This document shows, one piece after another, positions 1-6,667 of a stretch of 13,695 nucleotides of DNA (position 1 is its first letter; each line of letters starts with the position of its first letter). Source of the DNA: Actinomycetota bacterium. GTDB taxonomy: Bacteria; Actinomycetota; Thermoleophilia; Solirubrobacterales; 70-9. The DNA is taken from positions 1 to 13,695 of the forward strand of contig VAYK01000197.1 of NCBI GenBank assembly GCA_005884985.1, read 5' to 3'. A model generated the notes under the pieces. That model did no database searches. It saw only the letters and a program-made list of their open reading frames with translations, and had not been told where the DNA came from. Both the position numbers and the translations under genes were made by a program.

Positions 1-220
1 GAAGCCGGGCCGCGACCTCGGGATTGACCTCGGGCCGCTCGCCGGTGAGCACGAGCAGCTCCTTGGCGTTTCGCCTCACCGCCTCGTCGAGCCGGCGTTC
101 GACCTCGTCGGGCGCATAGAGGTGGGGCTGATGGGTGGCGAAGGCGCAGTACTTGCAGTAGCAGCGACAGGTGCGTGAGAGCGAGAGCGTGTAGTTGCGC
201 GAGAAGGTGACGCGCCGCAC
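1..220 (-). CDS. cofG: CofG-type radical SAM enzyme, N-terminus only (F420 biosynthesis)
   Basis: Only the first 73 codons are inside the window; the gene continues past the left edge. The translation opens with VTFSRNYTLSLSRTC and carries the radical-SAM cluster motif CX3CX2C (within CRCYCKYC), then APDEV and a LVLTGERPEV stretch. This layout is that of CofG, the partner of CofH (fused as FbiC in many actinobacteria), which makes the deazaflavin FO of coenzyme F420 from the tyrosine-derived adduct using a 4Fe-4S cluster and SAM. I chose the GTG at 218-220 because an in-frame TAG lies four codons upstream and the conserved region starts at residue 4. There is no Shine-Dalgarno; a TAGGTT box ends 6 nt before the GTG, so the mRNA is probably leaderless. 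The family is fairly sure; CofG rather than another F420-like radical SAM protein is inferred from the N-terminus alone. Confidence 0.75.
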   Translation of the reverse strand, partial: MRRVTFSRNYTLSLSRTCRCYCKYCAFATHQPHLYAPDEVERRLDEAVRRNAKELLVLTGERPEVNPEVAARL

Positions 221-253
221 GCCGTCAACCTAGCGCAGCGCCGCCGTCAACCT
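220..253. repeat. 12-bp direct repeat upstream of cofG
   Basis: CGCCGTCAACCT occurs at 220-231 and again at 242-253, 22 bp apart, or about two helical turns on the same DNA face. The first copy overlaps the cofG start and its -10 box. It could be a tandem operator or a small local duplication. Confidence 0.55.
227..232 (-). promoter_or_regulatory. Putative -10 box (TAGGTT) of a leaderless cofG transcript
   Basis: On the minus strand TAGGTT is followed by 6 nt and then the GTG start, which would place transcription start at or next to the start codon. It lies inside the proximal copy of a 12-bp direct repeat. No good -35 box is visible. Confidence 0.4.
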
Positions 254-274
254 GGCGCGGCGTGAGCCTTCGGC

Positions 275-1060
275 CTACTTGCGCCGCGGGCGCGCTGCGG
301 TCGAGACATCGGCGGTGACGTTCTCGACCACCTCCGCACCGCTCGTTGGCGGCTCCGGGCCAAGCGCATACTGCCCTCCGGCGATCACGAACCTGTAGAG
401 GGCCGCAGCGGCTAGCGCGCCGACGATTGGACCGACGATGTACGGCCAGGTGCCGCCGAACTTGTTGCCGATCAAGGCGGGACCGAACCAGCGAGCGGGG
501 TTGACCGCGGACCCCGTCAGCGGTCCGAAGATCATCACATCGAGCCCCAGCGTGAGCCCGATCGCCAGCGGAGCCCATTCGTGGCGGGCCCGGGGATTGA
601 AGGCGACCGCGCAGACGGCGAGCACCAGGAGGAAGGTCCCGAGCCCCTCGACGACGGCCCCCGCGAAGTGGCCGGCGAGCAGCGGGCTGATCGTGGCGGC
701 TCCGTAGTGGCCGGCGCGACCCTCGTCGAGCAGCAGCCCCTTGACGAGCAAGGCGCCGAGGACGCCGCCGGAGAGCTGGGCGAGGATGTAGACCAGGGCG
801 TCCACCGGGTCGATCCGTCGCAGGACGGCGGCGGCGAGCGTCACGACGGGGTTGAAGTGACCGCCGCTGACCGCGCCCAGCGTGATGATCACGGCGAACA
901 GCACGATCCCGTGCACGAGACCGACGACGGCGAAGTCCGAGCCGGTCTGCGCGGTGGCGCTCGTGGCGACGAACAGGGTGACCACGGTGCAGATCGCGAA
1001 CACCAAGAACAGCGTTCCGACCAGCTCGGCGATGTAGGCGGCGAGTCCTCGATCCTGCAC
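275..1060 (-). CDS. MIP-family channel (aquaporin/aquaglyceroporin-like)
   Basis: 261 residues, usual for the family, with six hydrophobic segments and the two half-helix loops: loop B has SGGHFNPVVT (NPV in place of the common NPA) and loop E has SAVNPAR. These build the central pore constriction for passive movement of water or small neutral solutes across the inner membrane. Aligned without gaps to E. coli AqpZ from memory, the aromatic/arginine filter reads His (H2), Val (H5), Ser (LE1) and Arg (LE2). It therefore lacks the Phe and His of strict water channels, so the solute is uncertain. The C-terminal 30 or so residues are hydrophilic and end in a basic tail. The GTG start is supported by GAGGAGG 8 nt upstream. 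It lies between the broken ppa and cofG on the same strand. Confidence 0.88.
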   Translation of the reverse strand: MQDRGLAAYIAELVGTLFLVFAICTVVTLFVATSATAQTGSDFAVVGLVHGIVLFAVIITLGAVSGGHFNPVVTLAAAVLRRIDPVDALVYILAQLSGGVLGALLVKGLLLDEGRAGHYGAATISPLLAGHFAGAVVEGLGTFLLVLAVCAVAFNPRARHEWAPLAIGLTLGLDVMIFGPLTGSAVNPARWFGPALIGNKFGGTWPYIVGPIVGALAAAALYRFVIAGGQYALGPEPPTSGAEVVENVTADVSTAARPRRK

Positions 1061-1068
1061 TAGGCGAA

Positions 1069-1075
1069 CCTCCTC
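1069..1075 (-). promoter_or_regulatory. Strong ribosome binding site of the MIP channel gene
   Basis: GAGGAGG on the minus strand, 8 nt before the GTG start at 1060. This fixes the start and contrasts with the many leaderless-looking genes of this window. Confidence 0.7.
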
Positions 1076-1131
1076 AAAGCGCTTGGTTGAGCCGCTCGCG
1101 CCATCCAGGACATCGAGGGCGGCGGGGGAGT

Positions 1132-1567
1132 CTATCCCCCTTCGCGGTCGGCCTGCGCCTGCAGGCGCTTGGCGTCCTCGATCACCTCGAGCGCCTCCTC
1201 GCGAGAGCGCCAGCCCTCGACCTCCACCTGCTTGTCCTCGAGCTGCTTGTAGATCGAGAAGAAGTGGGTGATCTCGCGCTGGAGCTGCTTCGGGATGTCC
1301 TCGAGCGTCTCACAGGGCGATCGGCTTCACCCGGATCACGCAGCCCGGGAAGGTCGGCTCCGAGACGCAGACCAGGGCGTCGAGCGGGTCGCCGTCGCGG
1401 CCCAGGTGGCCGCTCAGATAGCCGTAGTCGGTTGGGTAGACCGTCGAGGAGGAGAGGAAGCGGTCCAGGGTCAGCGCCCCCAGCTCCTCGTCGTACTCGT
1501 ACTTGTTGCGACTCCCCTTGGGGATCTCCACGTAGGCGAGGAGCTGGTCGCCGGCGGCGCTGGCCAT
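1132..1567 (-). pseudogene. ppa: Inorganic pyrophosphatase gene with an internal frameshifting deletion
   Basis: The N-terminal half (EIPKGSRNKYE, YPTDYGYL, DGDPLDALV, then VIRVKPIAL) is a clear family I soluble pyrophosphatase, which hydrolyses cytoplasmic PPi. After KPIAL the frame meets TGA at about 1311-1313. The C-terminal part (LEDIPKQL, HFFSIYKQLED, VEVEGW) continues at once in another frame to TAG at 1132-1134. Compared with the M. tuberculosis and E. coli enzymes, about 26 residues are missing at the junction, including the MxDExGxDxK segment with the catalytic Asp, Asp and Lys. The missing DNA must be 3n+2 bases, about 77 or 80. As read, no active enzyme can be made. The ATG at 1565-1567 is the likeliest start; an in-frame TTG at 1576 has a GGCAGG upstream. 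ppa is normally essential, so either the sequence is in error or a second copy exists. Confidence 0.85.
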
Positions 1568-1579
1568 CAGCGCCAAGGC

Positions 1580-1585
1580 TATCCT
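1580..1585 (+). promoter_or_regulatory. Possible -10 box (TATCCT) for the substrate-binding protein gene
   Basis: TATCCT ends 10 nt before the ATG at 1596, and no Shine-Dalgarno is visible, so a very short leader is likely. The divergent ppa start is within 30 bp, so both promoters would overlap the other gene's start. Confidence 0.3.
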
Positions 1586-1595
1586 GCCGCCATAC

Positions 1596-2576
1596 ATGTG
1601 GAGGGTCGTCGCGCTGCTGGCGGCCGTCCTCGCCTCGGGCCTCGCGGCCTGTGGCGGGGGTGGTGCTGAACCGGGCGCGCTGAGAGGCGCGACCCTCATC
1701 CTCGACTTCCAGCCTAACGCCGTGCACGCGGGGATCTACGCGGCGCTGCGCGACGGTTTCTACCGCGACGCCGGCGTCGATCTGGAAGTCCGCGAACCGT
1801 CGGCATCCACCGACGCCCCGAAGCTGCTCGAGGCCGGCCGCGCGCAGTTCGCAATCCTCGACATCCACGACCTGGCGATCGCGCGGGAGCGGGGCTTGGA
1901 CGTGGTGGGCGTCGTCCCAATCGTGCAACGGCCGCTGGCGGCGGTGATCGCCGCGGATCGCAACGAGGTGCGCCGCCCCCGGGACCTCGAGGGCAAGACC
2001 GTCGGGGTCACCGGGCTGCCGTCTGACGACGCGGTGCTCGACTCGGTGCTGGAGGCCGATGGTGCCGACCCCTCTTCGGTCCATCGCGTGACAATCGGCT
2101 TCCAGGCGATCTCGGCCCTGGCCTCCGGCAAGGTCGACGCCGCGACGGCGTTCTGGAACGCGGAAGGCGTGACGCTGAGCCGGATGGGGGTTCCGATTCG
2201 CGAGTTTCGGGTCGACGACTACGGCGCGCCGCGCTACCCGGAGCTGGTCCTGTGCACGAGCTCCGATGTGATTCACGCCGATTCCGGGCTCGTGCGATCG
2301 GTGGTCAGGGCGACTCAACGAGGCTACGGGCTCGCCGTCGAACGCCCCGCGCAAGCACTCGACGACCTTCTGGCTGAGGCGCCTGAACTGGATCACGGCG
2401 AGCAGAAGGCTCAACTCAGCGCGCTGCTTCGAGCCCACGCGCTCGGCACCCGGCCCCCCGACGCCACCACCGTCCACCGGTGGCTCAAGTGGGACATCAC
2501 GCACGGGATCCTCGCGGGCGGCAAGCGCCCCCCCGGGTGGCTGCGAGGCGCGTTCGAGTTCCAGTTTGGCCGCTAG
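1596..2576 (+). CDS. THI5/NMT1-type ABC transporter substrate-binding lipoprotein
   Basis: 326 residues. The first 19 form a lipoprotein signal peptide (MWRVVALLAAVLASGLAAC) with lipobox LAAC and Cys19 as the lipidation site. The mature part starts LILDFQPNAVHAGIYAALRDGFY, the signature opening of the THI5/NMT1/SsuA-like family, and goes on with a GLDV/GKTVGVTG pattern of a two-lobed binding protein. Family members such as ThiY bind thiamine pyrimidine precursors (HMP or formylaminopyrimidine) and deliver them to an ABC permease; others bind sulfonates or nitrate, so the ligand is open. No permease or ATPase gene lies beside it, so its partners must be encoded elsewhere. It ends 3 bp from the stop of the convergent gene. 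Confidence 0.8.
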   Translation: MWRVVALLAAVLASGLAACGGGGAEPGALRGATLILDFQPNAVHAGIYAALRDGFYRDAGVDLEVREPSASTDAPKLLEAGRAQFAILDIHDLAIARERGLDVVGVVPIVQRPLAAVIAADRNEVRRPRDLEGKTVGVTGLPSDDAVLDSVLEADGADPSSVHRVTIGFQAISALASGKVDAATAFWNAEGVTLSRMGVPIREFRVDDYGAPRYPELVLCTSSDVIHADSGLVRSVVRATQRGYGLAVERPAQALDDLLAEAPELDHGEQKAQLSALLRAHALGTRPPDATTVHRWLKWDITHGILAGGKRPPGWLRGAFEFQFGR

Positions 2577-2579
2577 CAA

Positions 2580-2900
2580 CTAGCCCAATAGGCCGTCAGC
2601 AAGCTCGGGCAGCTCCCGCGCCAGCCGCGAGCGGGGCACCACCACATCCACGCCAGCCGCCTCGGCGCGCCGGCGCGTCTCGGGGTCCGTATGCCGGTAG
2701 AAGCCGAGCACGGGCGCGCCGCGGTTCACCACGGAAGCGGGGTCGACCTCGCCCACGTCGGCAACGATCAGGTCGGCTTCAACCATCTGCTCCTCGCCGA
2801 GATTGGAACCGAGCGTGACCTCGTGGCCCGCTCCGGCGAGCGTTGCCTCGACCCGGCTGGCGAGCATCAGGTCGGGGACCAGCGCAACTACGCGCGCCAC
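2580..2900 (-). CDS. Small degenerate receiver-like (CheY-fold) protein
   Basis: 106 residues from a GTG start. The alternating pattern (VVALVPDLMLASRVEATL, then ADLIVADV, PVLGFYRH, GVDVVVPRS) looks like the beta-alpha repeats of a response-regulator receiver or a related Rossmann-like fold. An Asp sits in the third strand (VAD) near the usual phosphoacceptor place, but the acidic pair after strand 1 and the conserved Lys after strand 5 are not evident. Phosphotransfer is therefore doubtful and it may act as a protein-protein module. There is no output domain. It starts 4 bp after the stop of the 120-residue gene upstream, so the two are probably one transcript and may be translationally coupled. 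The fold assignment is an inference from pattern only. Confidence 0.65.
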   Translation of the reverse strand: MARVVALVPDLMLASRVEATLAGAGHEVTLGSNLGEEQMVEADLIVADVGEVDPASVVNRGAPVLGFYRHTDPETRRRAEAAGVDVVVPRSRLARELPELADGLLG

Positions 2901-2904
2901 CGAA

Positions 2905-3267
2905 TCACAGGCTTCGGCTGCGACGAAACTCACGACGCACCGACTCCGGCCGGCCCCACATCTGGACGACCTCGGCGCGGCCCTCGCGCATGCCGCGCAG
3001 GAACATCTCGCCCTCGATTCCCTCACGGTCGAGCAGGGCGAGCGTTCCCTTCACGGTCTCGGCCGCCGCCGCGTGGCCGAAGCGGTGGGCGACCAGCAAC
3101 CGCCAGTGCCAGTCGGCCTTCGAGTAGGGCTGCGCGTTGACCTGAGTCAGCAGCACCGCGGCGTCGATGTAGCGCTCCTCGTCGAAGATGCGCAGGTCGA
3201 TATCCAGATCGGTCCAGTCGTCCGGGAGCGAATCGACGATCTCCTGGAAGGCTTCGGCAAGCCCCAT
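2905..3267 (-). CDS. Conserved-looking 120-residue protein of unknown function
   Basis: I do not recognise this family. It starts MGLAEAFQEIVDSLPDDW and is acidic in the first third (DDWTDLDIDLRIFDEERY), with a HWRLLVAHRF stretch in the middle and an Arg-rich end (RREFRRSRS). It is soluble, with no signal peptide or membrane segment. The ATG at 3267 is supported by a TACGCT -10 box exactly 7 nt upstream, a leaderless arrangement, and no ribosome site is present. It heads a two-gene unit with the receiver-like protein, 4 bp downstream. Codon use matches the neighbours, so it is likely a true gene of the lineage and not a chance frame. Confidence 0.75.
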   Translation of the reverse strand: MGLAEAFQEIVDSLPDDWTDLDIDLRIFDEERYIDAAVLLTQVNAQPYSKADWHWRLLVAHRFGHAAAAETVKGTLALLDREGIEGEMFLRGMREGRAEVVQMWGRPESVRREFRRSRSL

Positions 3268-3274
3268 CGACGAC

Positions 3275-3280
3275 AGCGTA
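3275..3280 (-). promoter_or_regulatory. -10 box (TACGCT) of a leaderless transcript
   Basis: TACGCT on the minus strand is separated by 7 nt from the ATG at 3267, so the transcript would start at or beside the A of the start codon. The same spacing recurs at ygfZ and the 8454 lipoprotein gene. Confidence 0.45.
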
Positions 3281-3323
3281 GCGGCGGTAACGACACTCAA
3301 GGAAACCGGCCGCCGCGCCGATC

Positions 3324-3349
3324 TGCTTACAGGGAGGATTTTGCTTACA
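3324..3349. repeat. 8-bp direct repeat TGCTTACA, 18 bp apart
   Basis: TGCTTACA occurs at 3324-3331 and 3342-3349 in the region before the GGDEF-EAL gene, with GGGAGGATT between the copies. It may be an operator; the AT-rich character stands out in GC-rich DNA. Function unknown. Confidence 0.4.
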
Positions 3350-3361
3350 AGCGCGACTCTC

Positions 3362-5368
3362 ATGCGGTCCAGGCGGGCCCGGCCGACAGCCCCACCGGCT
3401 GGCCCGCTTCGCCGCGGCCTGTTGCGTGGCGCCGCGGTGGGGCTGGGCATCCTCTGGGCCTGCGTCGTCGCGCTGGCGGCGGCCGGCGTCCAGGGCACTC
3501 CCCTCCTCGTCCTCAGCGGCGTCGGCCTGTTGGTGACGGCGGCGCTTTTGCCCCTTGCCCACCGGCACCAGGCGAAGCTCCTGGGCCTGGCGGCAACCGA
3601 CGCGCTCACCGGGCTCGCCAACCATCGCGGCTTCCAGGAGATCCTGGCCGCCGAGCTGGAGCAAGCCCGCCGCGCTGAGCACTCCGTCGCCCTGGTGATG
3701 CTGGACCTCGACAACTTCAAGGCGGTGAACGACACGCACGGGCACCCGTACGGAGACGAGGTGCTGACGGCGGTGGGTAAGAAGCTGCGGGGCGTCGTCC
3801 GGACCACTGACACGGCCGCGCGGGTCGGGGGCGAGGAGTTCGCGCTGATCCTCCCGAGCACCGACGGCGAGCTCGCGTACCGGATCGCGGAGCGGGCCCG
3901 AAAGACGATCGAGGACGTCTGGGTGAACGACATCGAGCTCTCCTGCTCGGCGGGGATCGCCACCTACCCCGCCGACGCGGAGGACGCGTCCAGCCTCTGC
4001 CAGCTCGCAGACGGCGCCCTTTATTGGGCGAAGCGACGGGGCAAGCAGCGCACTCGCCGCTTCGATCCCGAGCACGTGGCGCTCGCCTGGACCGACCGGC
4101 ATGCGGCCGAGATCGCCGCCCTGCTGGCGGAGCCGGAGGCGATCAAGTCGGTCTTCCAGCCCGTCGTCGACCTGGCCAGCGGACACCTGGTCGGATACGA
4201 GGCGCTGGCGCGCTTCTCGCCCTCGTCGGGACGCTCGCCGGAGGCGTGGTTCGCGCAGGCTCACGGCTGCGGCCTGGGACCGGAGCTCGACGCGGCGGCG
4301 ATCCGCGCCGCGCTGGAGCCGGTGGGTCGGCCGATCGAGACCCACCTTGCTCTCAACATCAGCCCGTCGGCCCTCTCCTCGGAGGCGGTGGCCGAGGCGC
4401 TGCCATCCAATTTGGAGGGCCTCGTGATCGAGATCACCGAGCACGAGTTCGTGCCTGACGACGAGACCCTGGCGGGCGCTCTCAGGGAGCTGCGAAACCG
4501 CGGCGCACGGATCGCGATCGACGACGCCGGCGCCGGCTACTCGGGGCTGAAGCAGATGATGCGGGTGAGCCCCGACATCGTCAAGCTCGACCGCGACCTG
4601 ATCAAGCGCATCCATGCCGATCCGGCCAGGATGGCGTTGGTGGAGTCCTTCGTCCGCTTCGCGAGACGCATCGGCGCCACGGTGTGCGCCGAGGGCATCG
4701 AGAGCCTGGACGACCTGGCCGTCGTCAGCGACCTCGACGTCCAGTGGGGACAGGGCTTCGTCCTCGGCCGGCCCGCGGCGCCCTGGTCGCTCGTCTCGCC
4801 GGTGGCCGCGGGCGTCTGCCGGGCGGCGCTGGCGGAGGCCTTGCGTTCCGGCTCGGCCGGCGGCGGAAGGATCACCGCCGGCGACCGGAGGCTCGAGCAC
4901 CTCAGCGCCCGGCTGGCCGGCGCCCGCTCCCGGACGGACCTCGAGGGCGCACTCGCTCTGATCGCCGCGGAGCTCAACGCCGAGATGGTTTGCCTCTCGC
5001 ACTGGCACCCCGAGCAGGGGGTGATCGAGACGCTGGCGGAGAGCGGCGGGACGGGCGAGGAGCGCTTCCCGCTGGGTGACTACCCGCTCACCGCCCGCGT
5101 GCTGCGCGACCAGGAGGCGGTCCAGGTCCTGGTGGGCGATCCGGAAGCCGACCGGCGCGAGGTCGAGCTGCTGCTCACCCTTGGCCACCGCTCCCTGCTG
5201 ATCGTGCCGGTCGTGAGTCGAGGCGAGAGCCTGGGCATCGTGGAGGCCTACAGCGACGCAGAGCGACCCTGGACGCGCACCGAGATCAACCGCGCGCGGA
5301 TCATCTCCAACCAGTTCGGCTCCGTGATCCTGGCTCTGTTCCGCTCGCGGGCGGCGCTGGCCGACTAA
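3362..5368 (+). CDS. Membrane-anchored GGDEF-EAL protein with C-terminal GAF-like domain
   Basis: 668 residues from the ATG at 3362. Residues about 18-66 hold two hydrophobic helices with almost no loop, an inner-membrane anchor. A GGDEF domain (about 75-232) has an intact GGEEF active site (156-160) and an RxxD inhibitory site (R147, D150), so it could make cyclic di-GMP and sense product. An EAL domain (about 250-480) keeps the usual catalytic residues: E280, N332, E357, D387-D388, K408, E444, Q464; it could hydrolyse cyclic di-GMP. A GAF-like domain (about 505-665) ends the protein, an unusual place since sensor domains mostly precede GGDEF. The start is not certain: GGGAGG at 3332-3337 is 24 nt upstream of this ATG and only 3 nt before an in-frame TTG at 3341. 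Which activity dominates cannot be read from sequence. Confidence 0.9.
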   Translation: MRSRRARPTAPPAGPLRRGLLRGAAVGLGILWACVVALAAAGVQGTPLLVLSGVGLLVTAALLPLAHRHQAKLLGLAATDALTGLANHRGFQEILAAELEQARRAEHSVALVMLDLDNFKAVNDTHGHPYGDEVLTAVGKKLRGVVRTTDTAARVGGEEFALILPSTDGELAYRIAERARKTIEDVWVNDIELSCSAGIATYPADAEDASSLCQLADGALYWAKRRGKQRTRRFDPEHVALAWTDRHAAEIAALLAEPEAIKSVFQPVVDLASGHLVGYEALARFSPSSGRSPEAWFAQAHGCGLGPELDAAAIRAALEPVGRPIETHLALNISPSALSSEAVAEALPSNLEGLVIEITEHEFVPDDETLAGALRELRNRGARIAIDDAGAGYSGLKQMMRVSPDIVKLDRDLIKRIHADPARMALVESFVRFARRIGATVCAEGIESLDDLAVVSDLDVQWGQGFVLGRPAAPWSLVSPVAAGVCRAALAEALRSGSAGGGRITAGDRRLEHLSARLAGARSRTDLEGALALIAAELNAEMVCLSHWHPEQGVIETLAESGGTGEERFPLGDYPLTARVLRDQEAVQVLVGDPEADRREVELLLTLGHRSLLIVPVVSRGESLGIVEAYSDAERPWTRTEINRARIISNQFGSVILALFRSRAALAD

Positions 5369-5520
5369 GAGGCTGCCTCAAAACCCCGTGCGCACGTCTG
5401 GCGGCGGATCTGCGCGGATGCTGCGTCCTCGGTCGGCGCAATAGCGCACGGCTATTGCACGTTCCGCACGCAGTGCGGAACGTTGCTGCGTCCTTGCCCC
5501 GCTTGATCCGGCGCTCGCCA
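5369..5520. mobile_element. Hairpin-rich element, possible IS end or MITE remnant, replacing the 3' end of mntH
   Basis: Between the GGDEF-EAL stop and the point where mntH similarity begins lies about 150 bp that fits neither gene. It opens with GAGGCTGCCTCAAAACCCC (5369-5387), which resembles an insertion-sequence terminus, followed by the palindrome CGTGCGCACG (5387-5396). Then come two adjacent hairpins, with stems GCAATAGC/GCTATTGC (5438-5445/5451-5458) and ACGTTCCGCAC/GTGCGGAACGT (5459-5469/5473-5483). They are flanked by an 11-bp direct repeat, TGCTGCGTCCT (5419-5429 and 5484-5494). No transposase and no matching terminus on the other side are visible, so if mobile it is truncated or non-autonomous. 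It might also act as a bidirectional terminator, though there is no T-run. Confidence 0.5.
5438..5483. repeat. Two back-to-back perfect hairpins
   Basis: Stem 1 is 8 bp with a 5-nt loop (5438-5458). Stem 2 is 11 bp with a 3-nt loop (5459-5483) and starts at the very next base. Both are perfect. The pair sits between two copies of TGCTGCGTCCT. Confidence 0.8.
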
Positions 5521-6667
5521 AGCACGACCTGGCTGAGCACGAGCGCGTCCGTGGGTGCGACGCCCACCGCGATGACGATCAGCGCCGGCGTCAGGGTCAG
5601 CGCGCGCCGCGCGAAGATCGGGATGCGGCGCCTGATGAACCCCTGCATGACGACCTGGCCGGCCATCGTGCCGACCGAGGACGAGGCGAACACGGAGGCG
5701 AGCAGGGCGACCCCGAAGATCGTCGCCGCGTGATTGGACACCGTCTGCTGGAGCCCGTGGAACGCACCCTGGATGCTGTCGATTCCGGCCAATCCGCCCT
5801 GGTGGAAGAGGGCCGCCGCCATGATCATCATCGAGAGGTTGACCACGCCCGCGATCGCCATCGCGATCACCACATCGACCTTCTCGAAGCCGAGGATGCG
5901 CCGCCGCTCGTCGGCGTTCCGCCCCACGATCCGCCGCTGGGTCAGCGCGGAGTGCAGGTAGACGACGTGCGGCATCACGGTCGCGCCGATGATCCCCGTG
6001 GCCAGCAGCACGCTCTCGGTGCCGCCGAAGCCCGGCACGAACAGATGGCTGGCCACGTCGCCCGCGTCGGGGCTGGCGTAGAGGATCTCGAGCGCAAACG
6101 ATACGAGCACGACTCCGGCCAGCACGGCGATCCCGGCCTCGAGCCGCCGGAACCCCAACTGCTGCAGACCGAGGATCGCGAAGGCGCCGGCGCCCGCGAA
6201 CAGCCCGGCGGCGAACTGCGGTATGCCGAACAGCAGGTACAGCCCGAGCGCGGCGCCGACCACCTCGGCGATGTCGGTCGACATGGCGACGATCTCGGGC
6301 GGCAGAGCTCGGGGAGGTTCTTGCCGGTTGCGATCCCGAGCTTGGCCGACTGGGTCTGGATCAACATCGCGATCAGGTTCGCGGCCACCACCACCCACAG
6401 CAGCAGATAGCCGAACTTGGCCCCGCCGGCGATGTTGGTGGCGAAGTTGCCGGGATCGATGTAGGCGACGGCGGCGATGAACGCCGGGCCGAGGAAGGGC
6501 CAGATCCGCGCCGGGCCACGGGCGCGGCCCTCGAGCGAGCGCCGGGCGGCATGCGCTACCGCCGCCTCGCCGGGAAGGACGTCCTCGACGGTGGCCTCGC
6601 CCGCCTCCATCCGCGCCGTGGCCGCGCTCACCGGCGCCTCGAGGGTCGAGTCGAGCGCGCGCTTCAC
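5521..6667 (-). pseudogene. mntH: NRAMP-type manganese transporter gene, broken
   Basis: Proton-coupled Mn2+ importer of the NRAMP family. The first fragment (GTG 6667 to about 6305) has FLGPAFIAAVAYIDPGNFAT with the DPGN metal motif of TM1, ending at KNLPELCR. The second (about 6300 to 5521, another frame) starts EIVAMSTDIAEVVGAALG and holds TM6 with ATVMPHVVYLHSAL, the other half of the metal site. Between them about 15 residues of TM3 usually seen in the family are gone and the frame changes; the lost DNA is 3n+1 bases, about 43-46. The end is also lost: after DALVLSQVVL the frame runs into the hairpin element and an unrelated tail to a stop at 5301, so the last membrane segments are missing. 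The GTG start overlaps the mntR stop as GTGA and has a GGAGG site, so it is coupled to mntR. Confidence 0.85.

Noticed and set aside
239..262. Possible terminator hairpin after the MIP channel gene (CGCCGC/GCGGCG)
   Set aside because: Six-base GC stem with a 12-nt loop and no T-run; such pairs are common by chance at this GC level, and it overlaps the cofG repeat.
1182..2579. A 465-codon minus-strand open frame opposite the THI5-like gene
   Set aside because: The plus strand encodes a recognisable lipoprotein binding protein; the minus frame joins unrelated sequence and only by chance continues into the ppa region.
3023..5188. A 721-codon open frame antisense to the GGDEF-EAL gene
   Set aside because: Long antisense frames are expected in GC-rich codon-biased DNA; its translation is low-complexity, crosses the start of the 120-residue gene, and has no domain, while the plus strand has clear GGDEF and EAL motifs.
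5369..5494. CRISPR-like or integron attC-like reading of the hairpin block
   Set aside because: Only two copies of an 11-bp repeat, no regular spacers, no cas or integrase gene, and no attC core sites.
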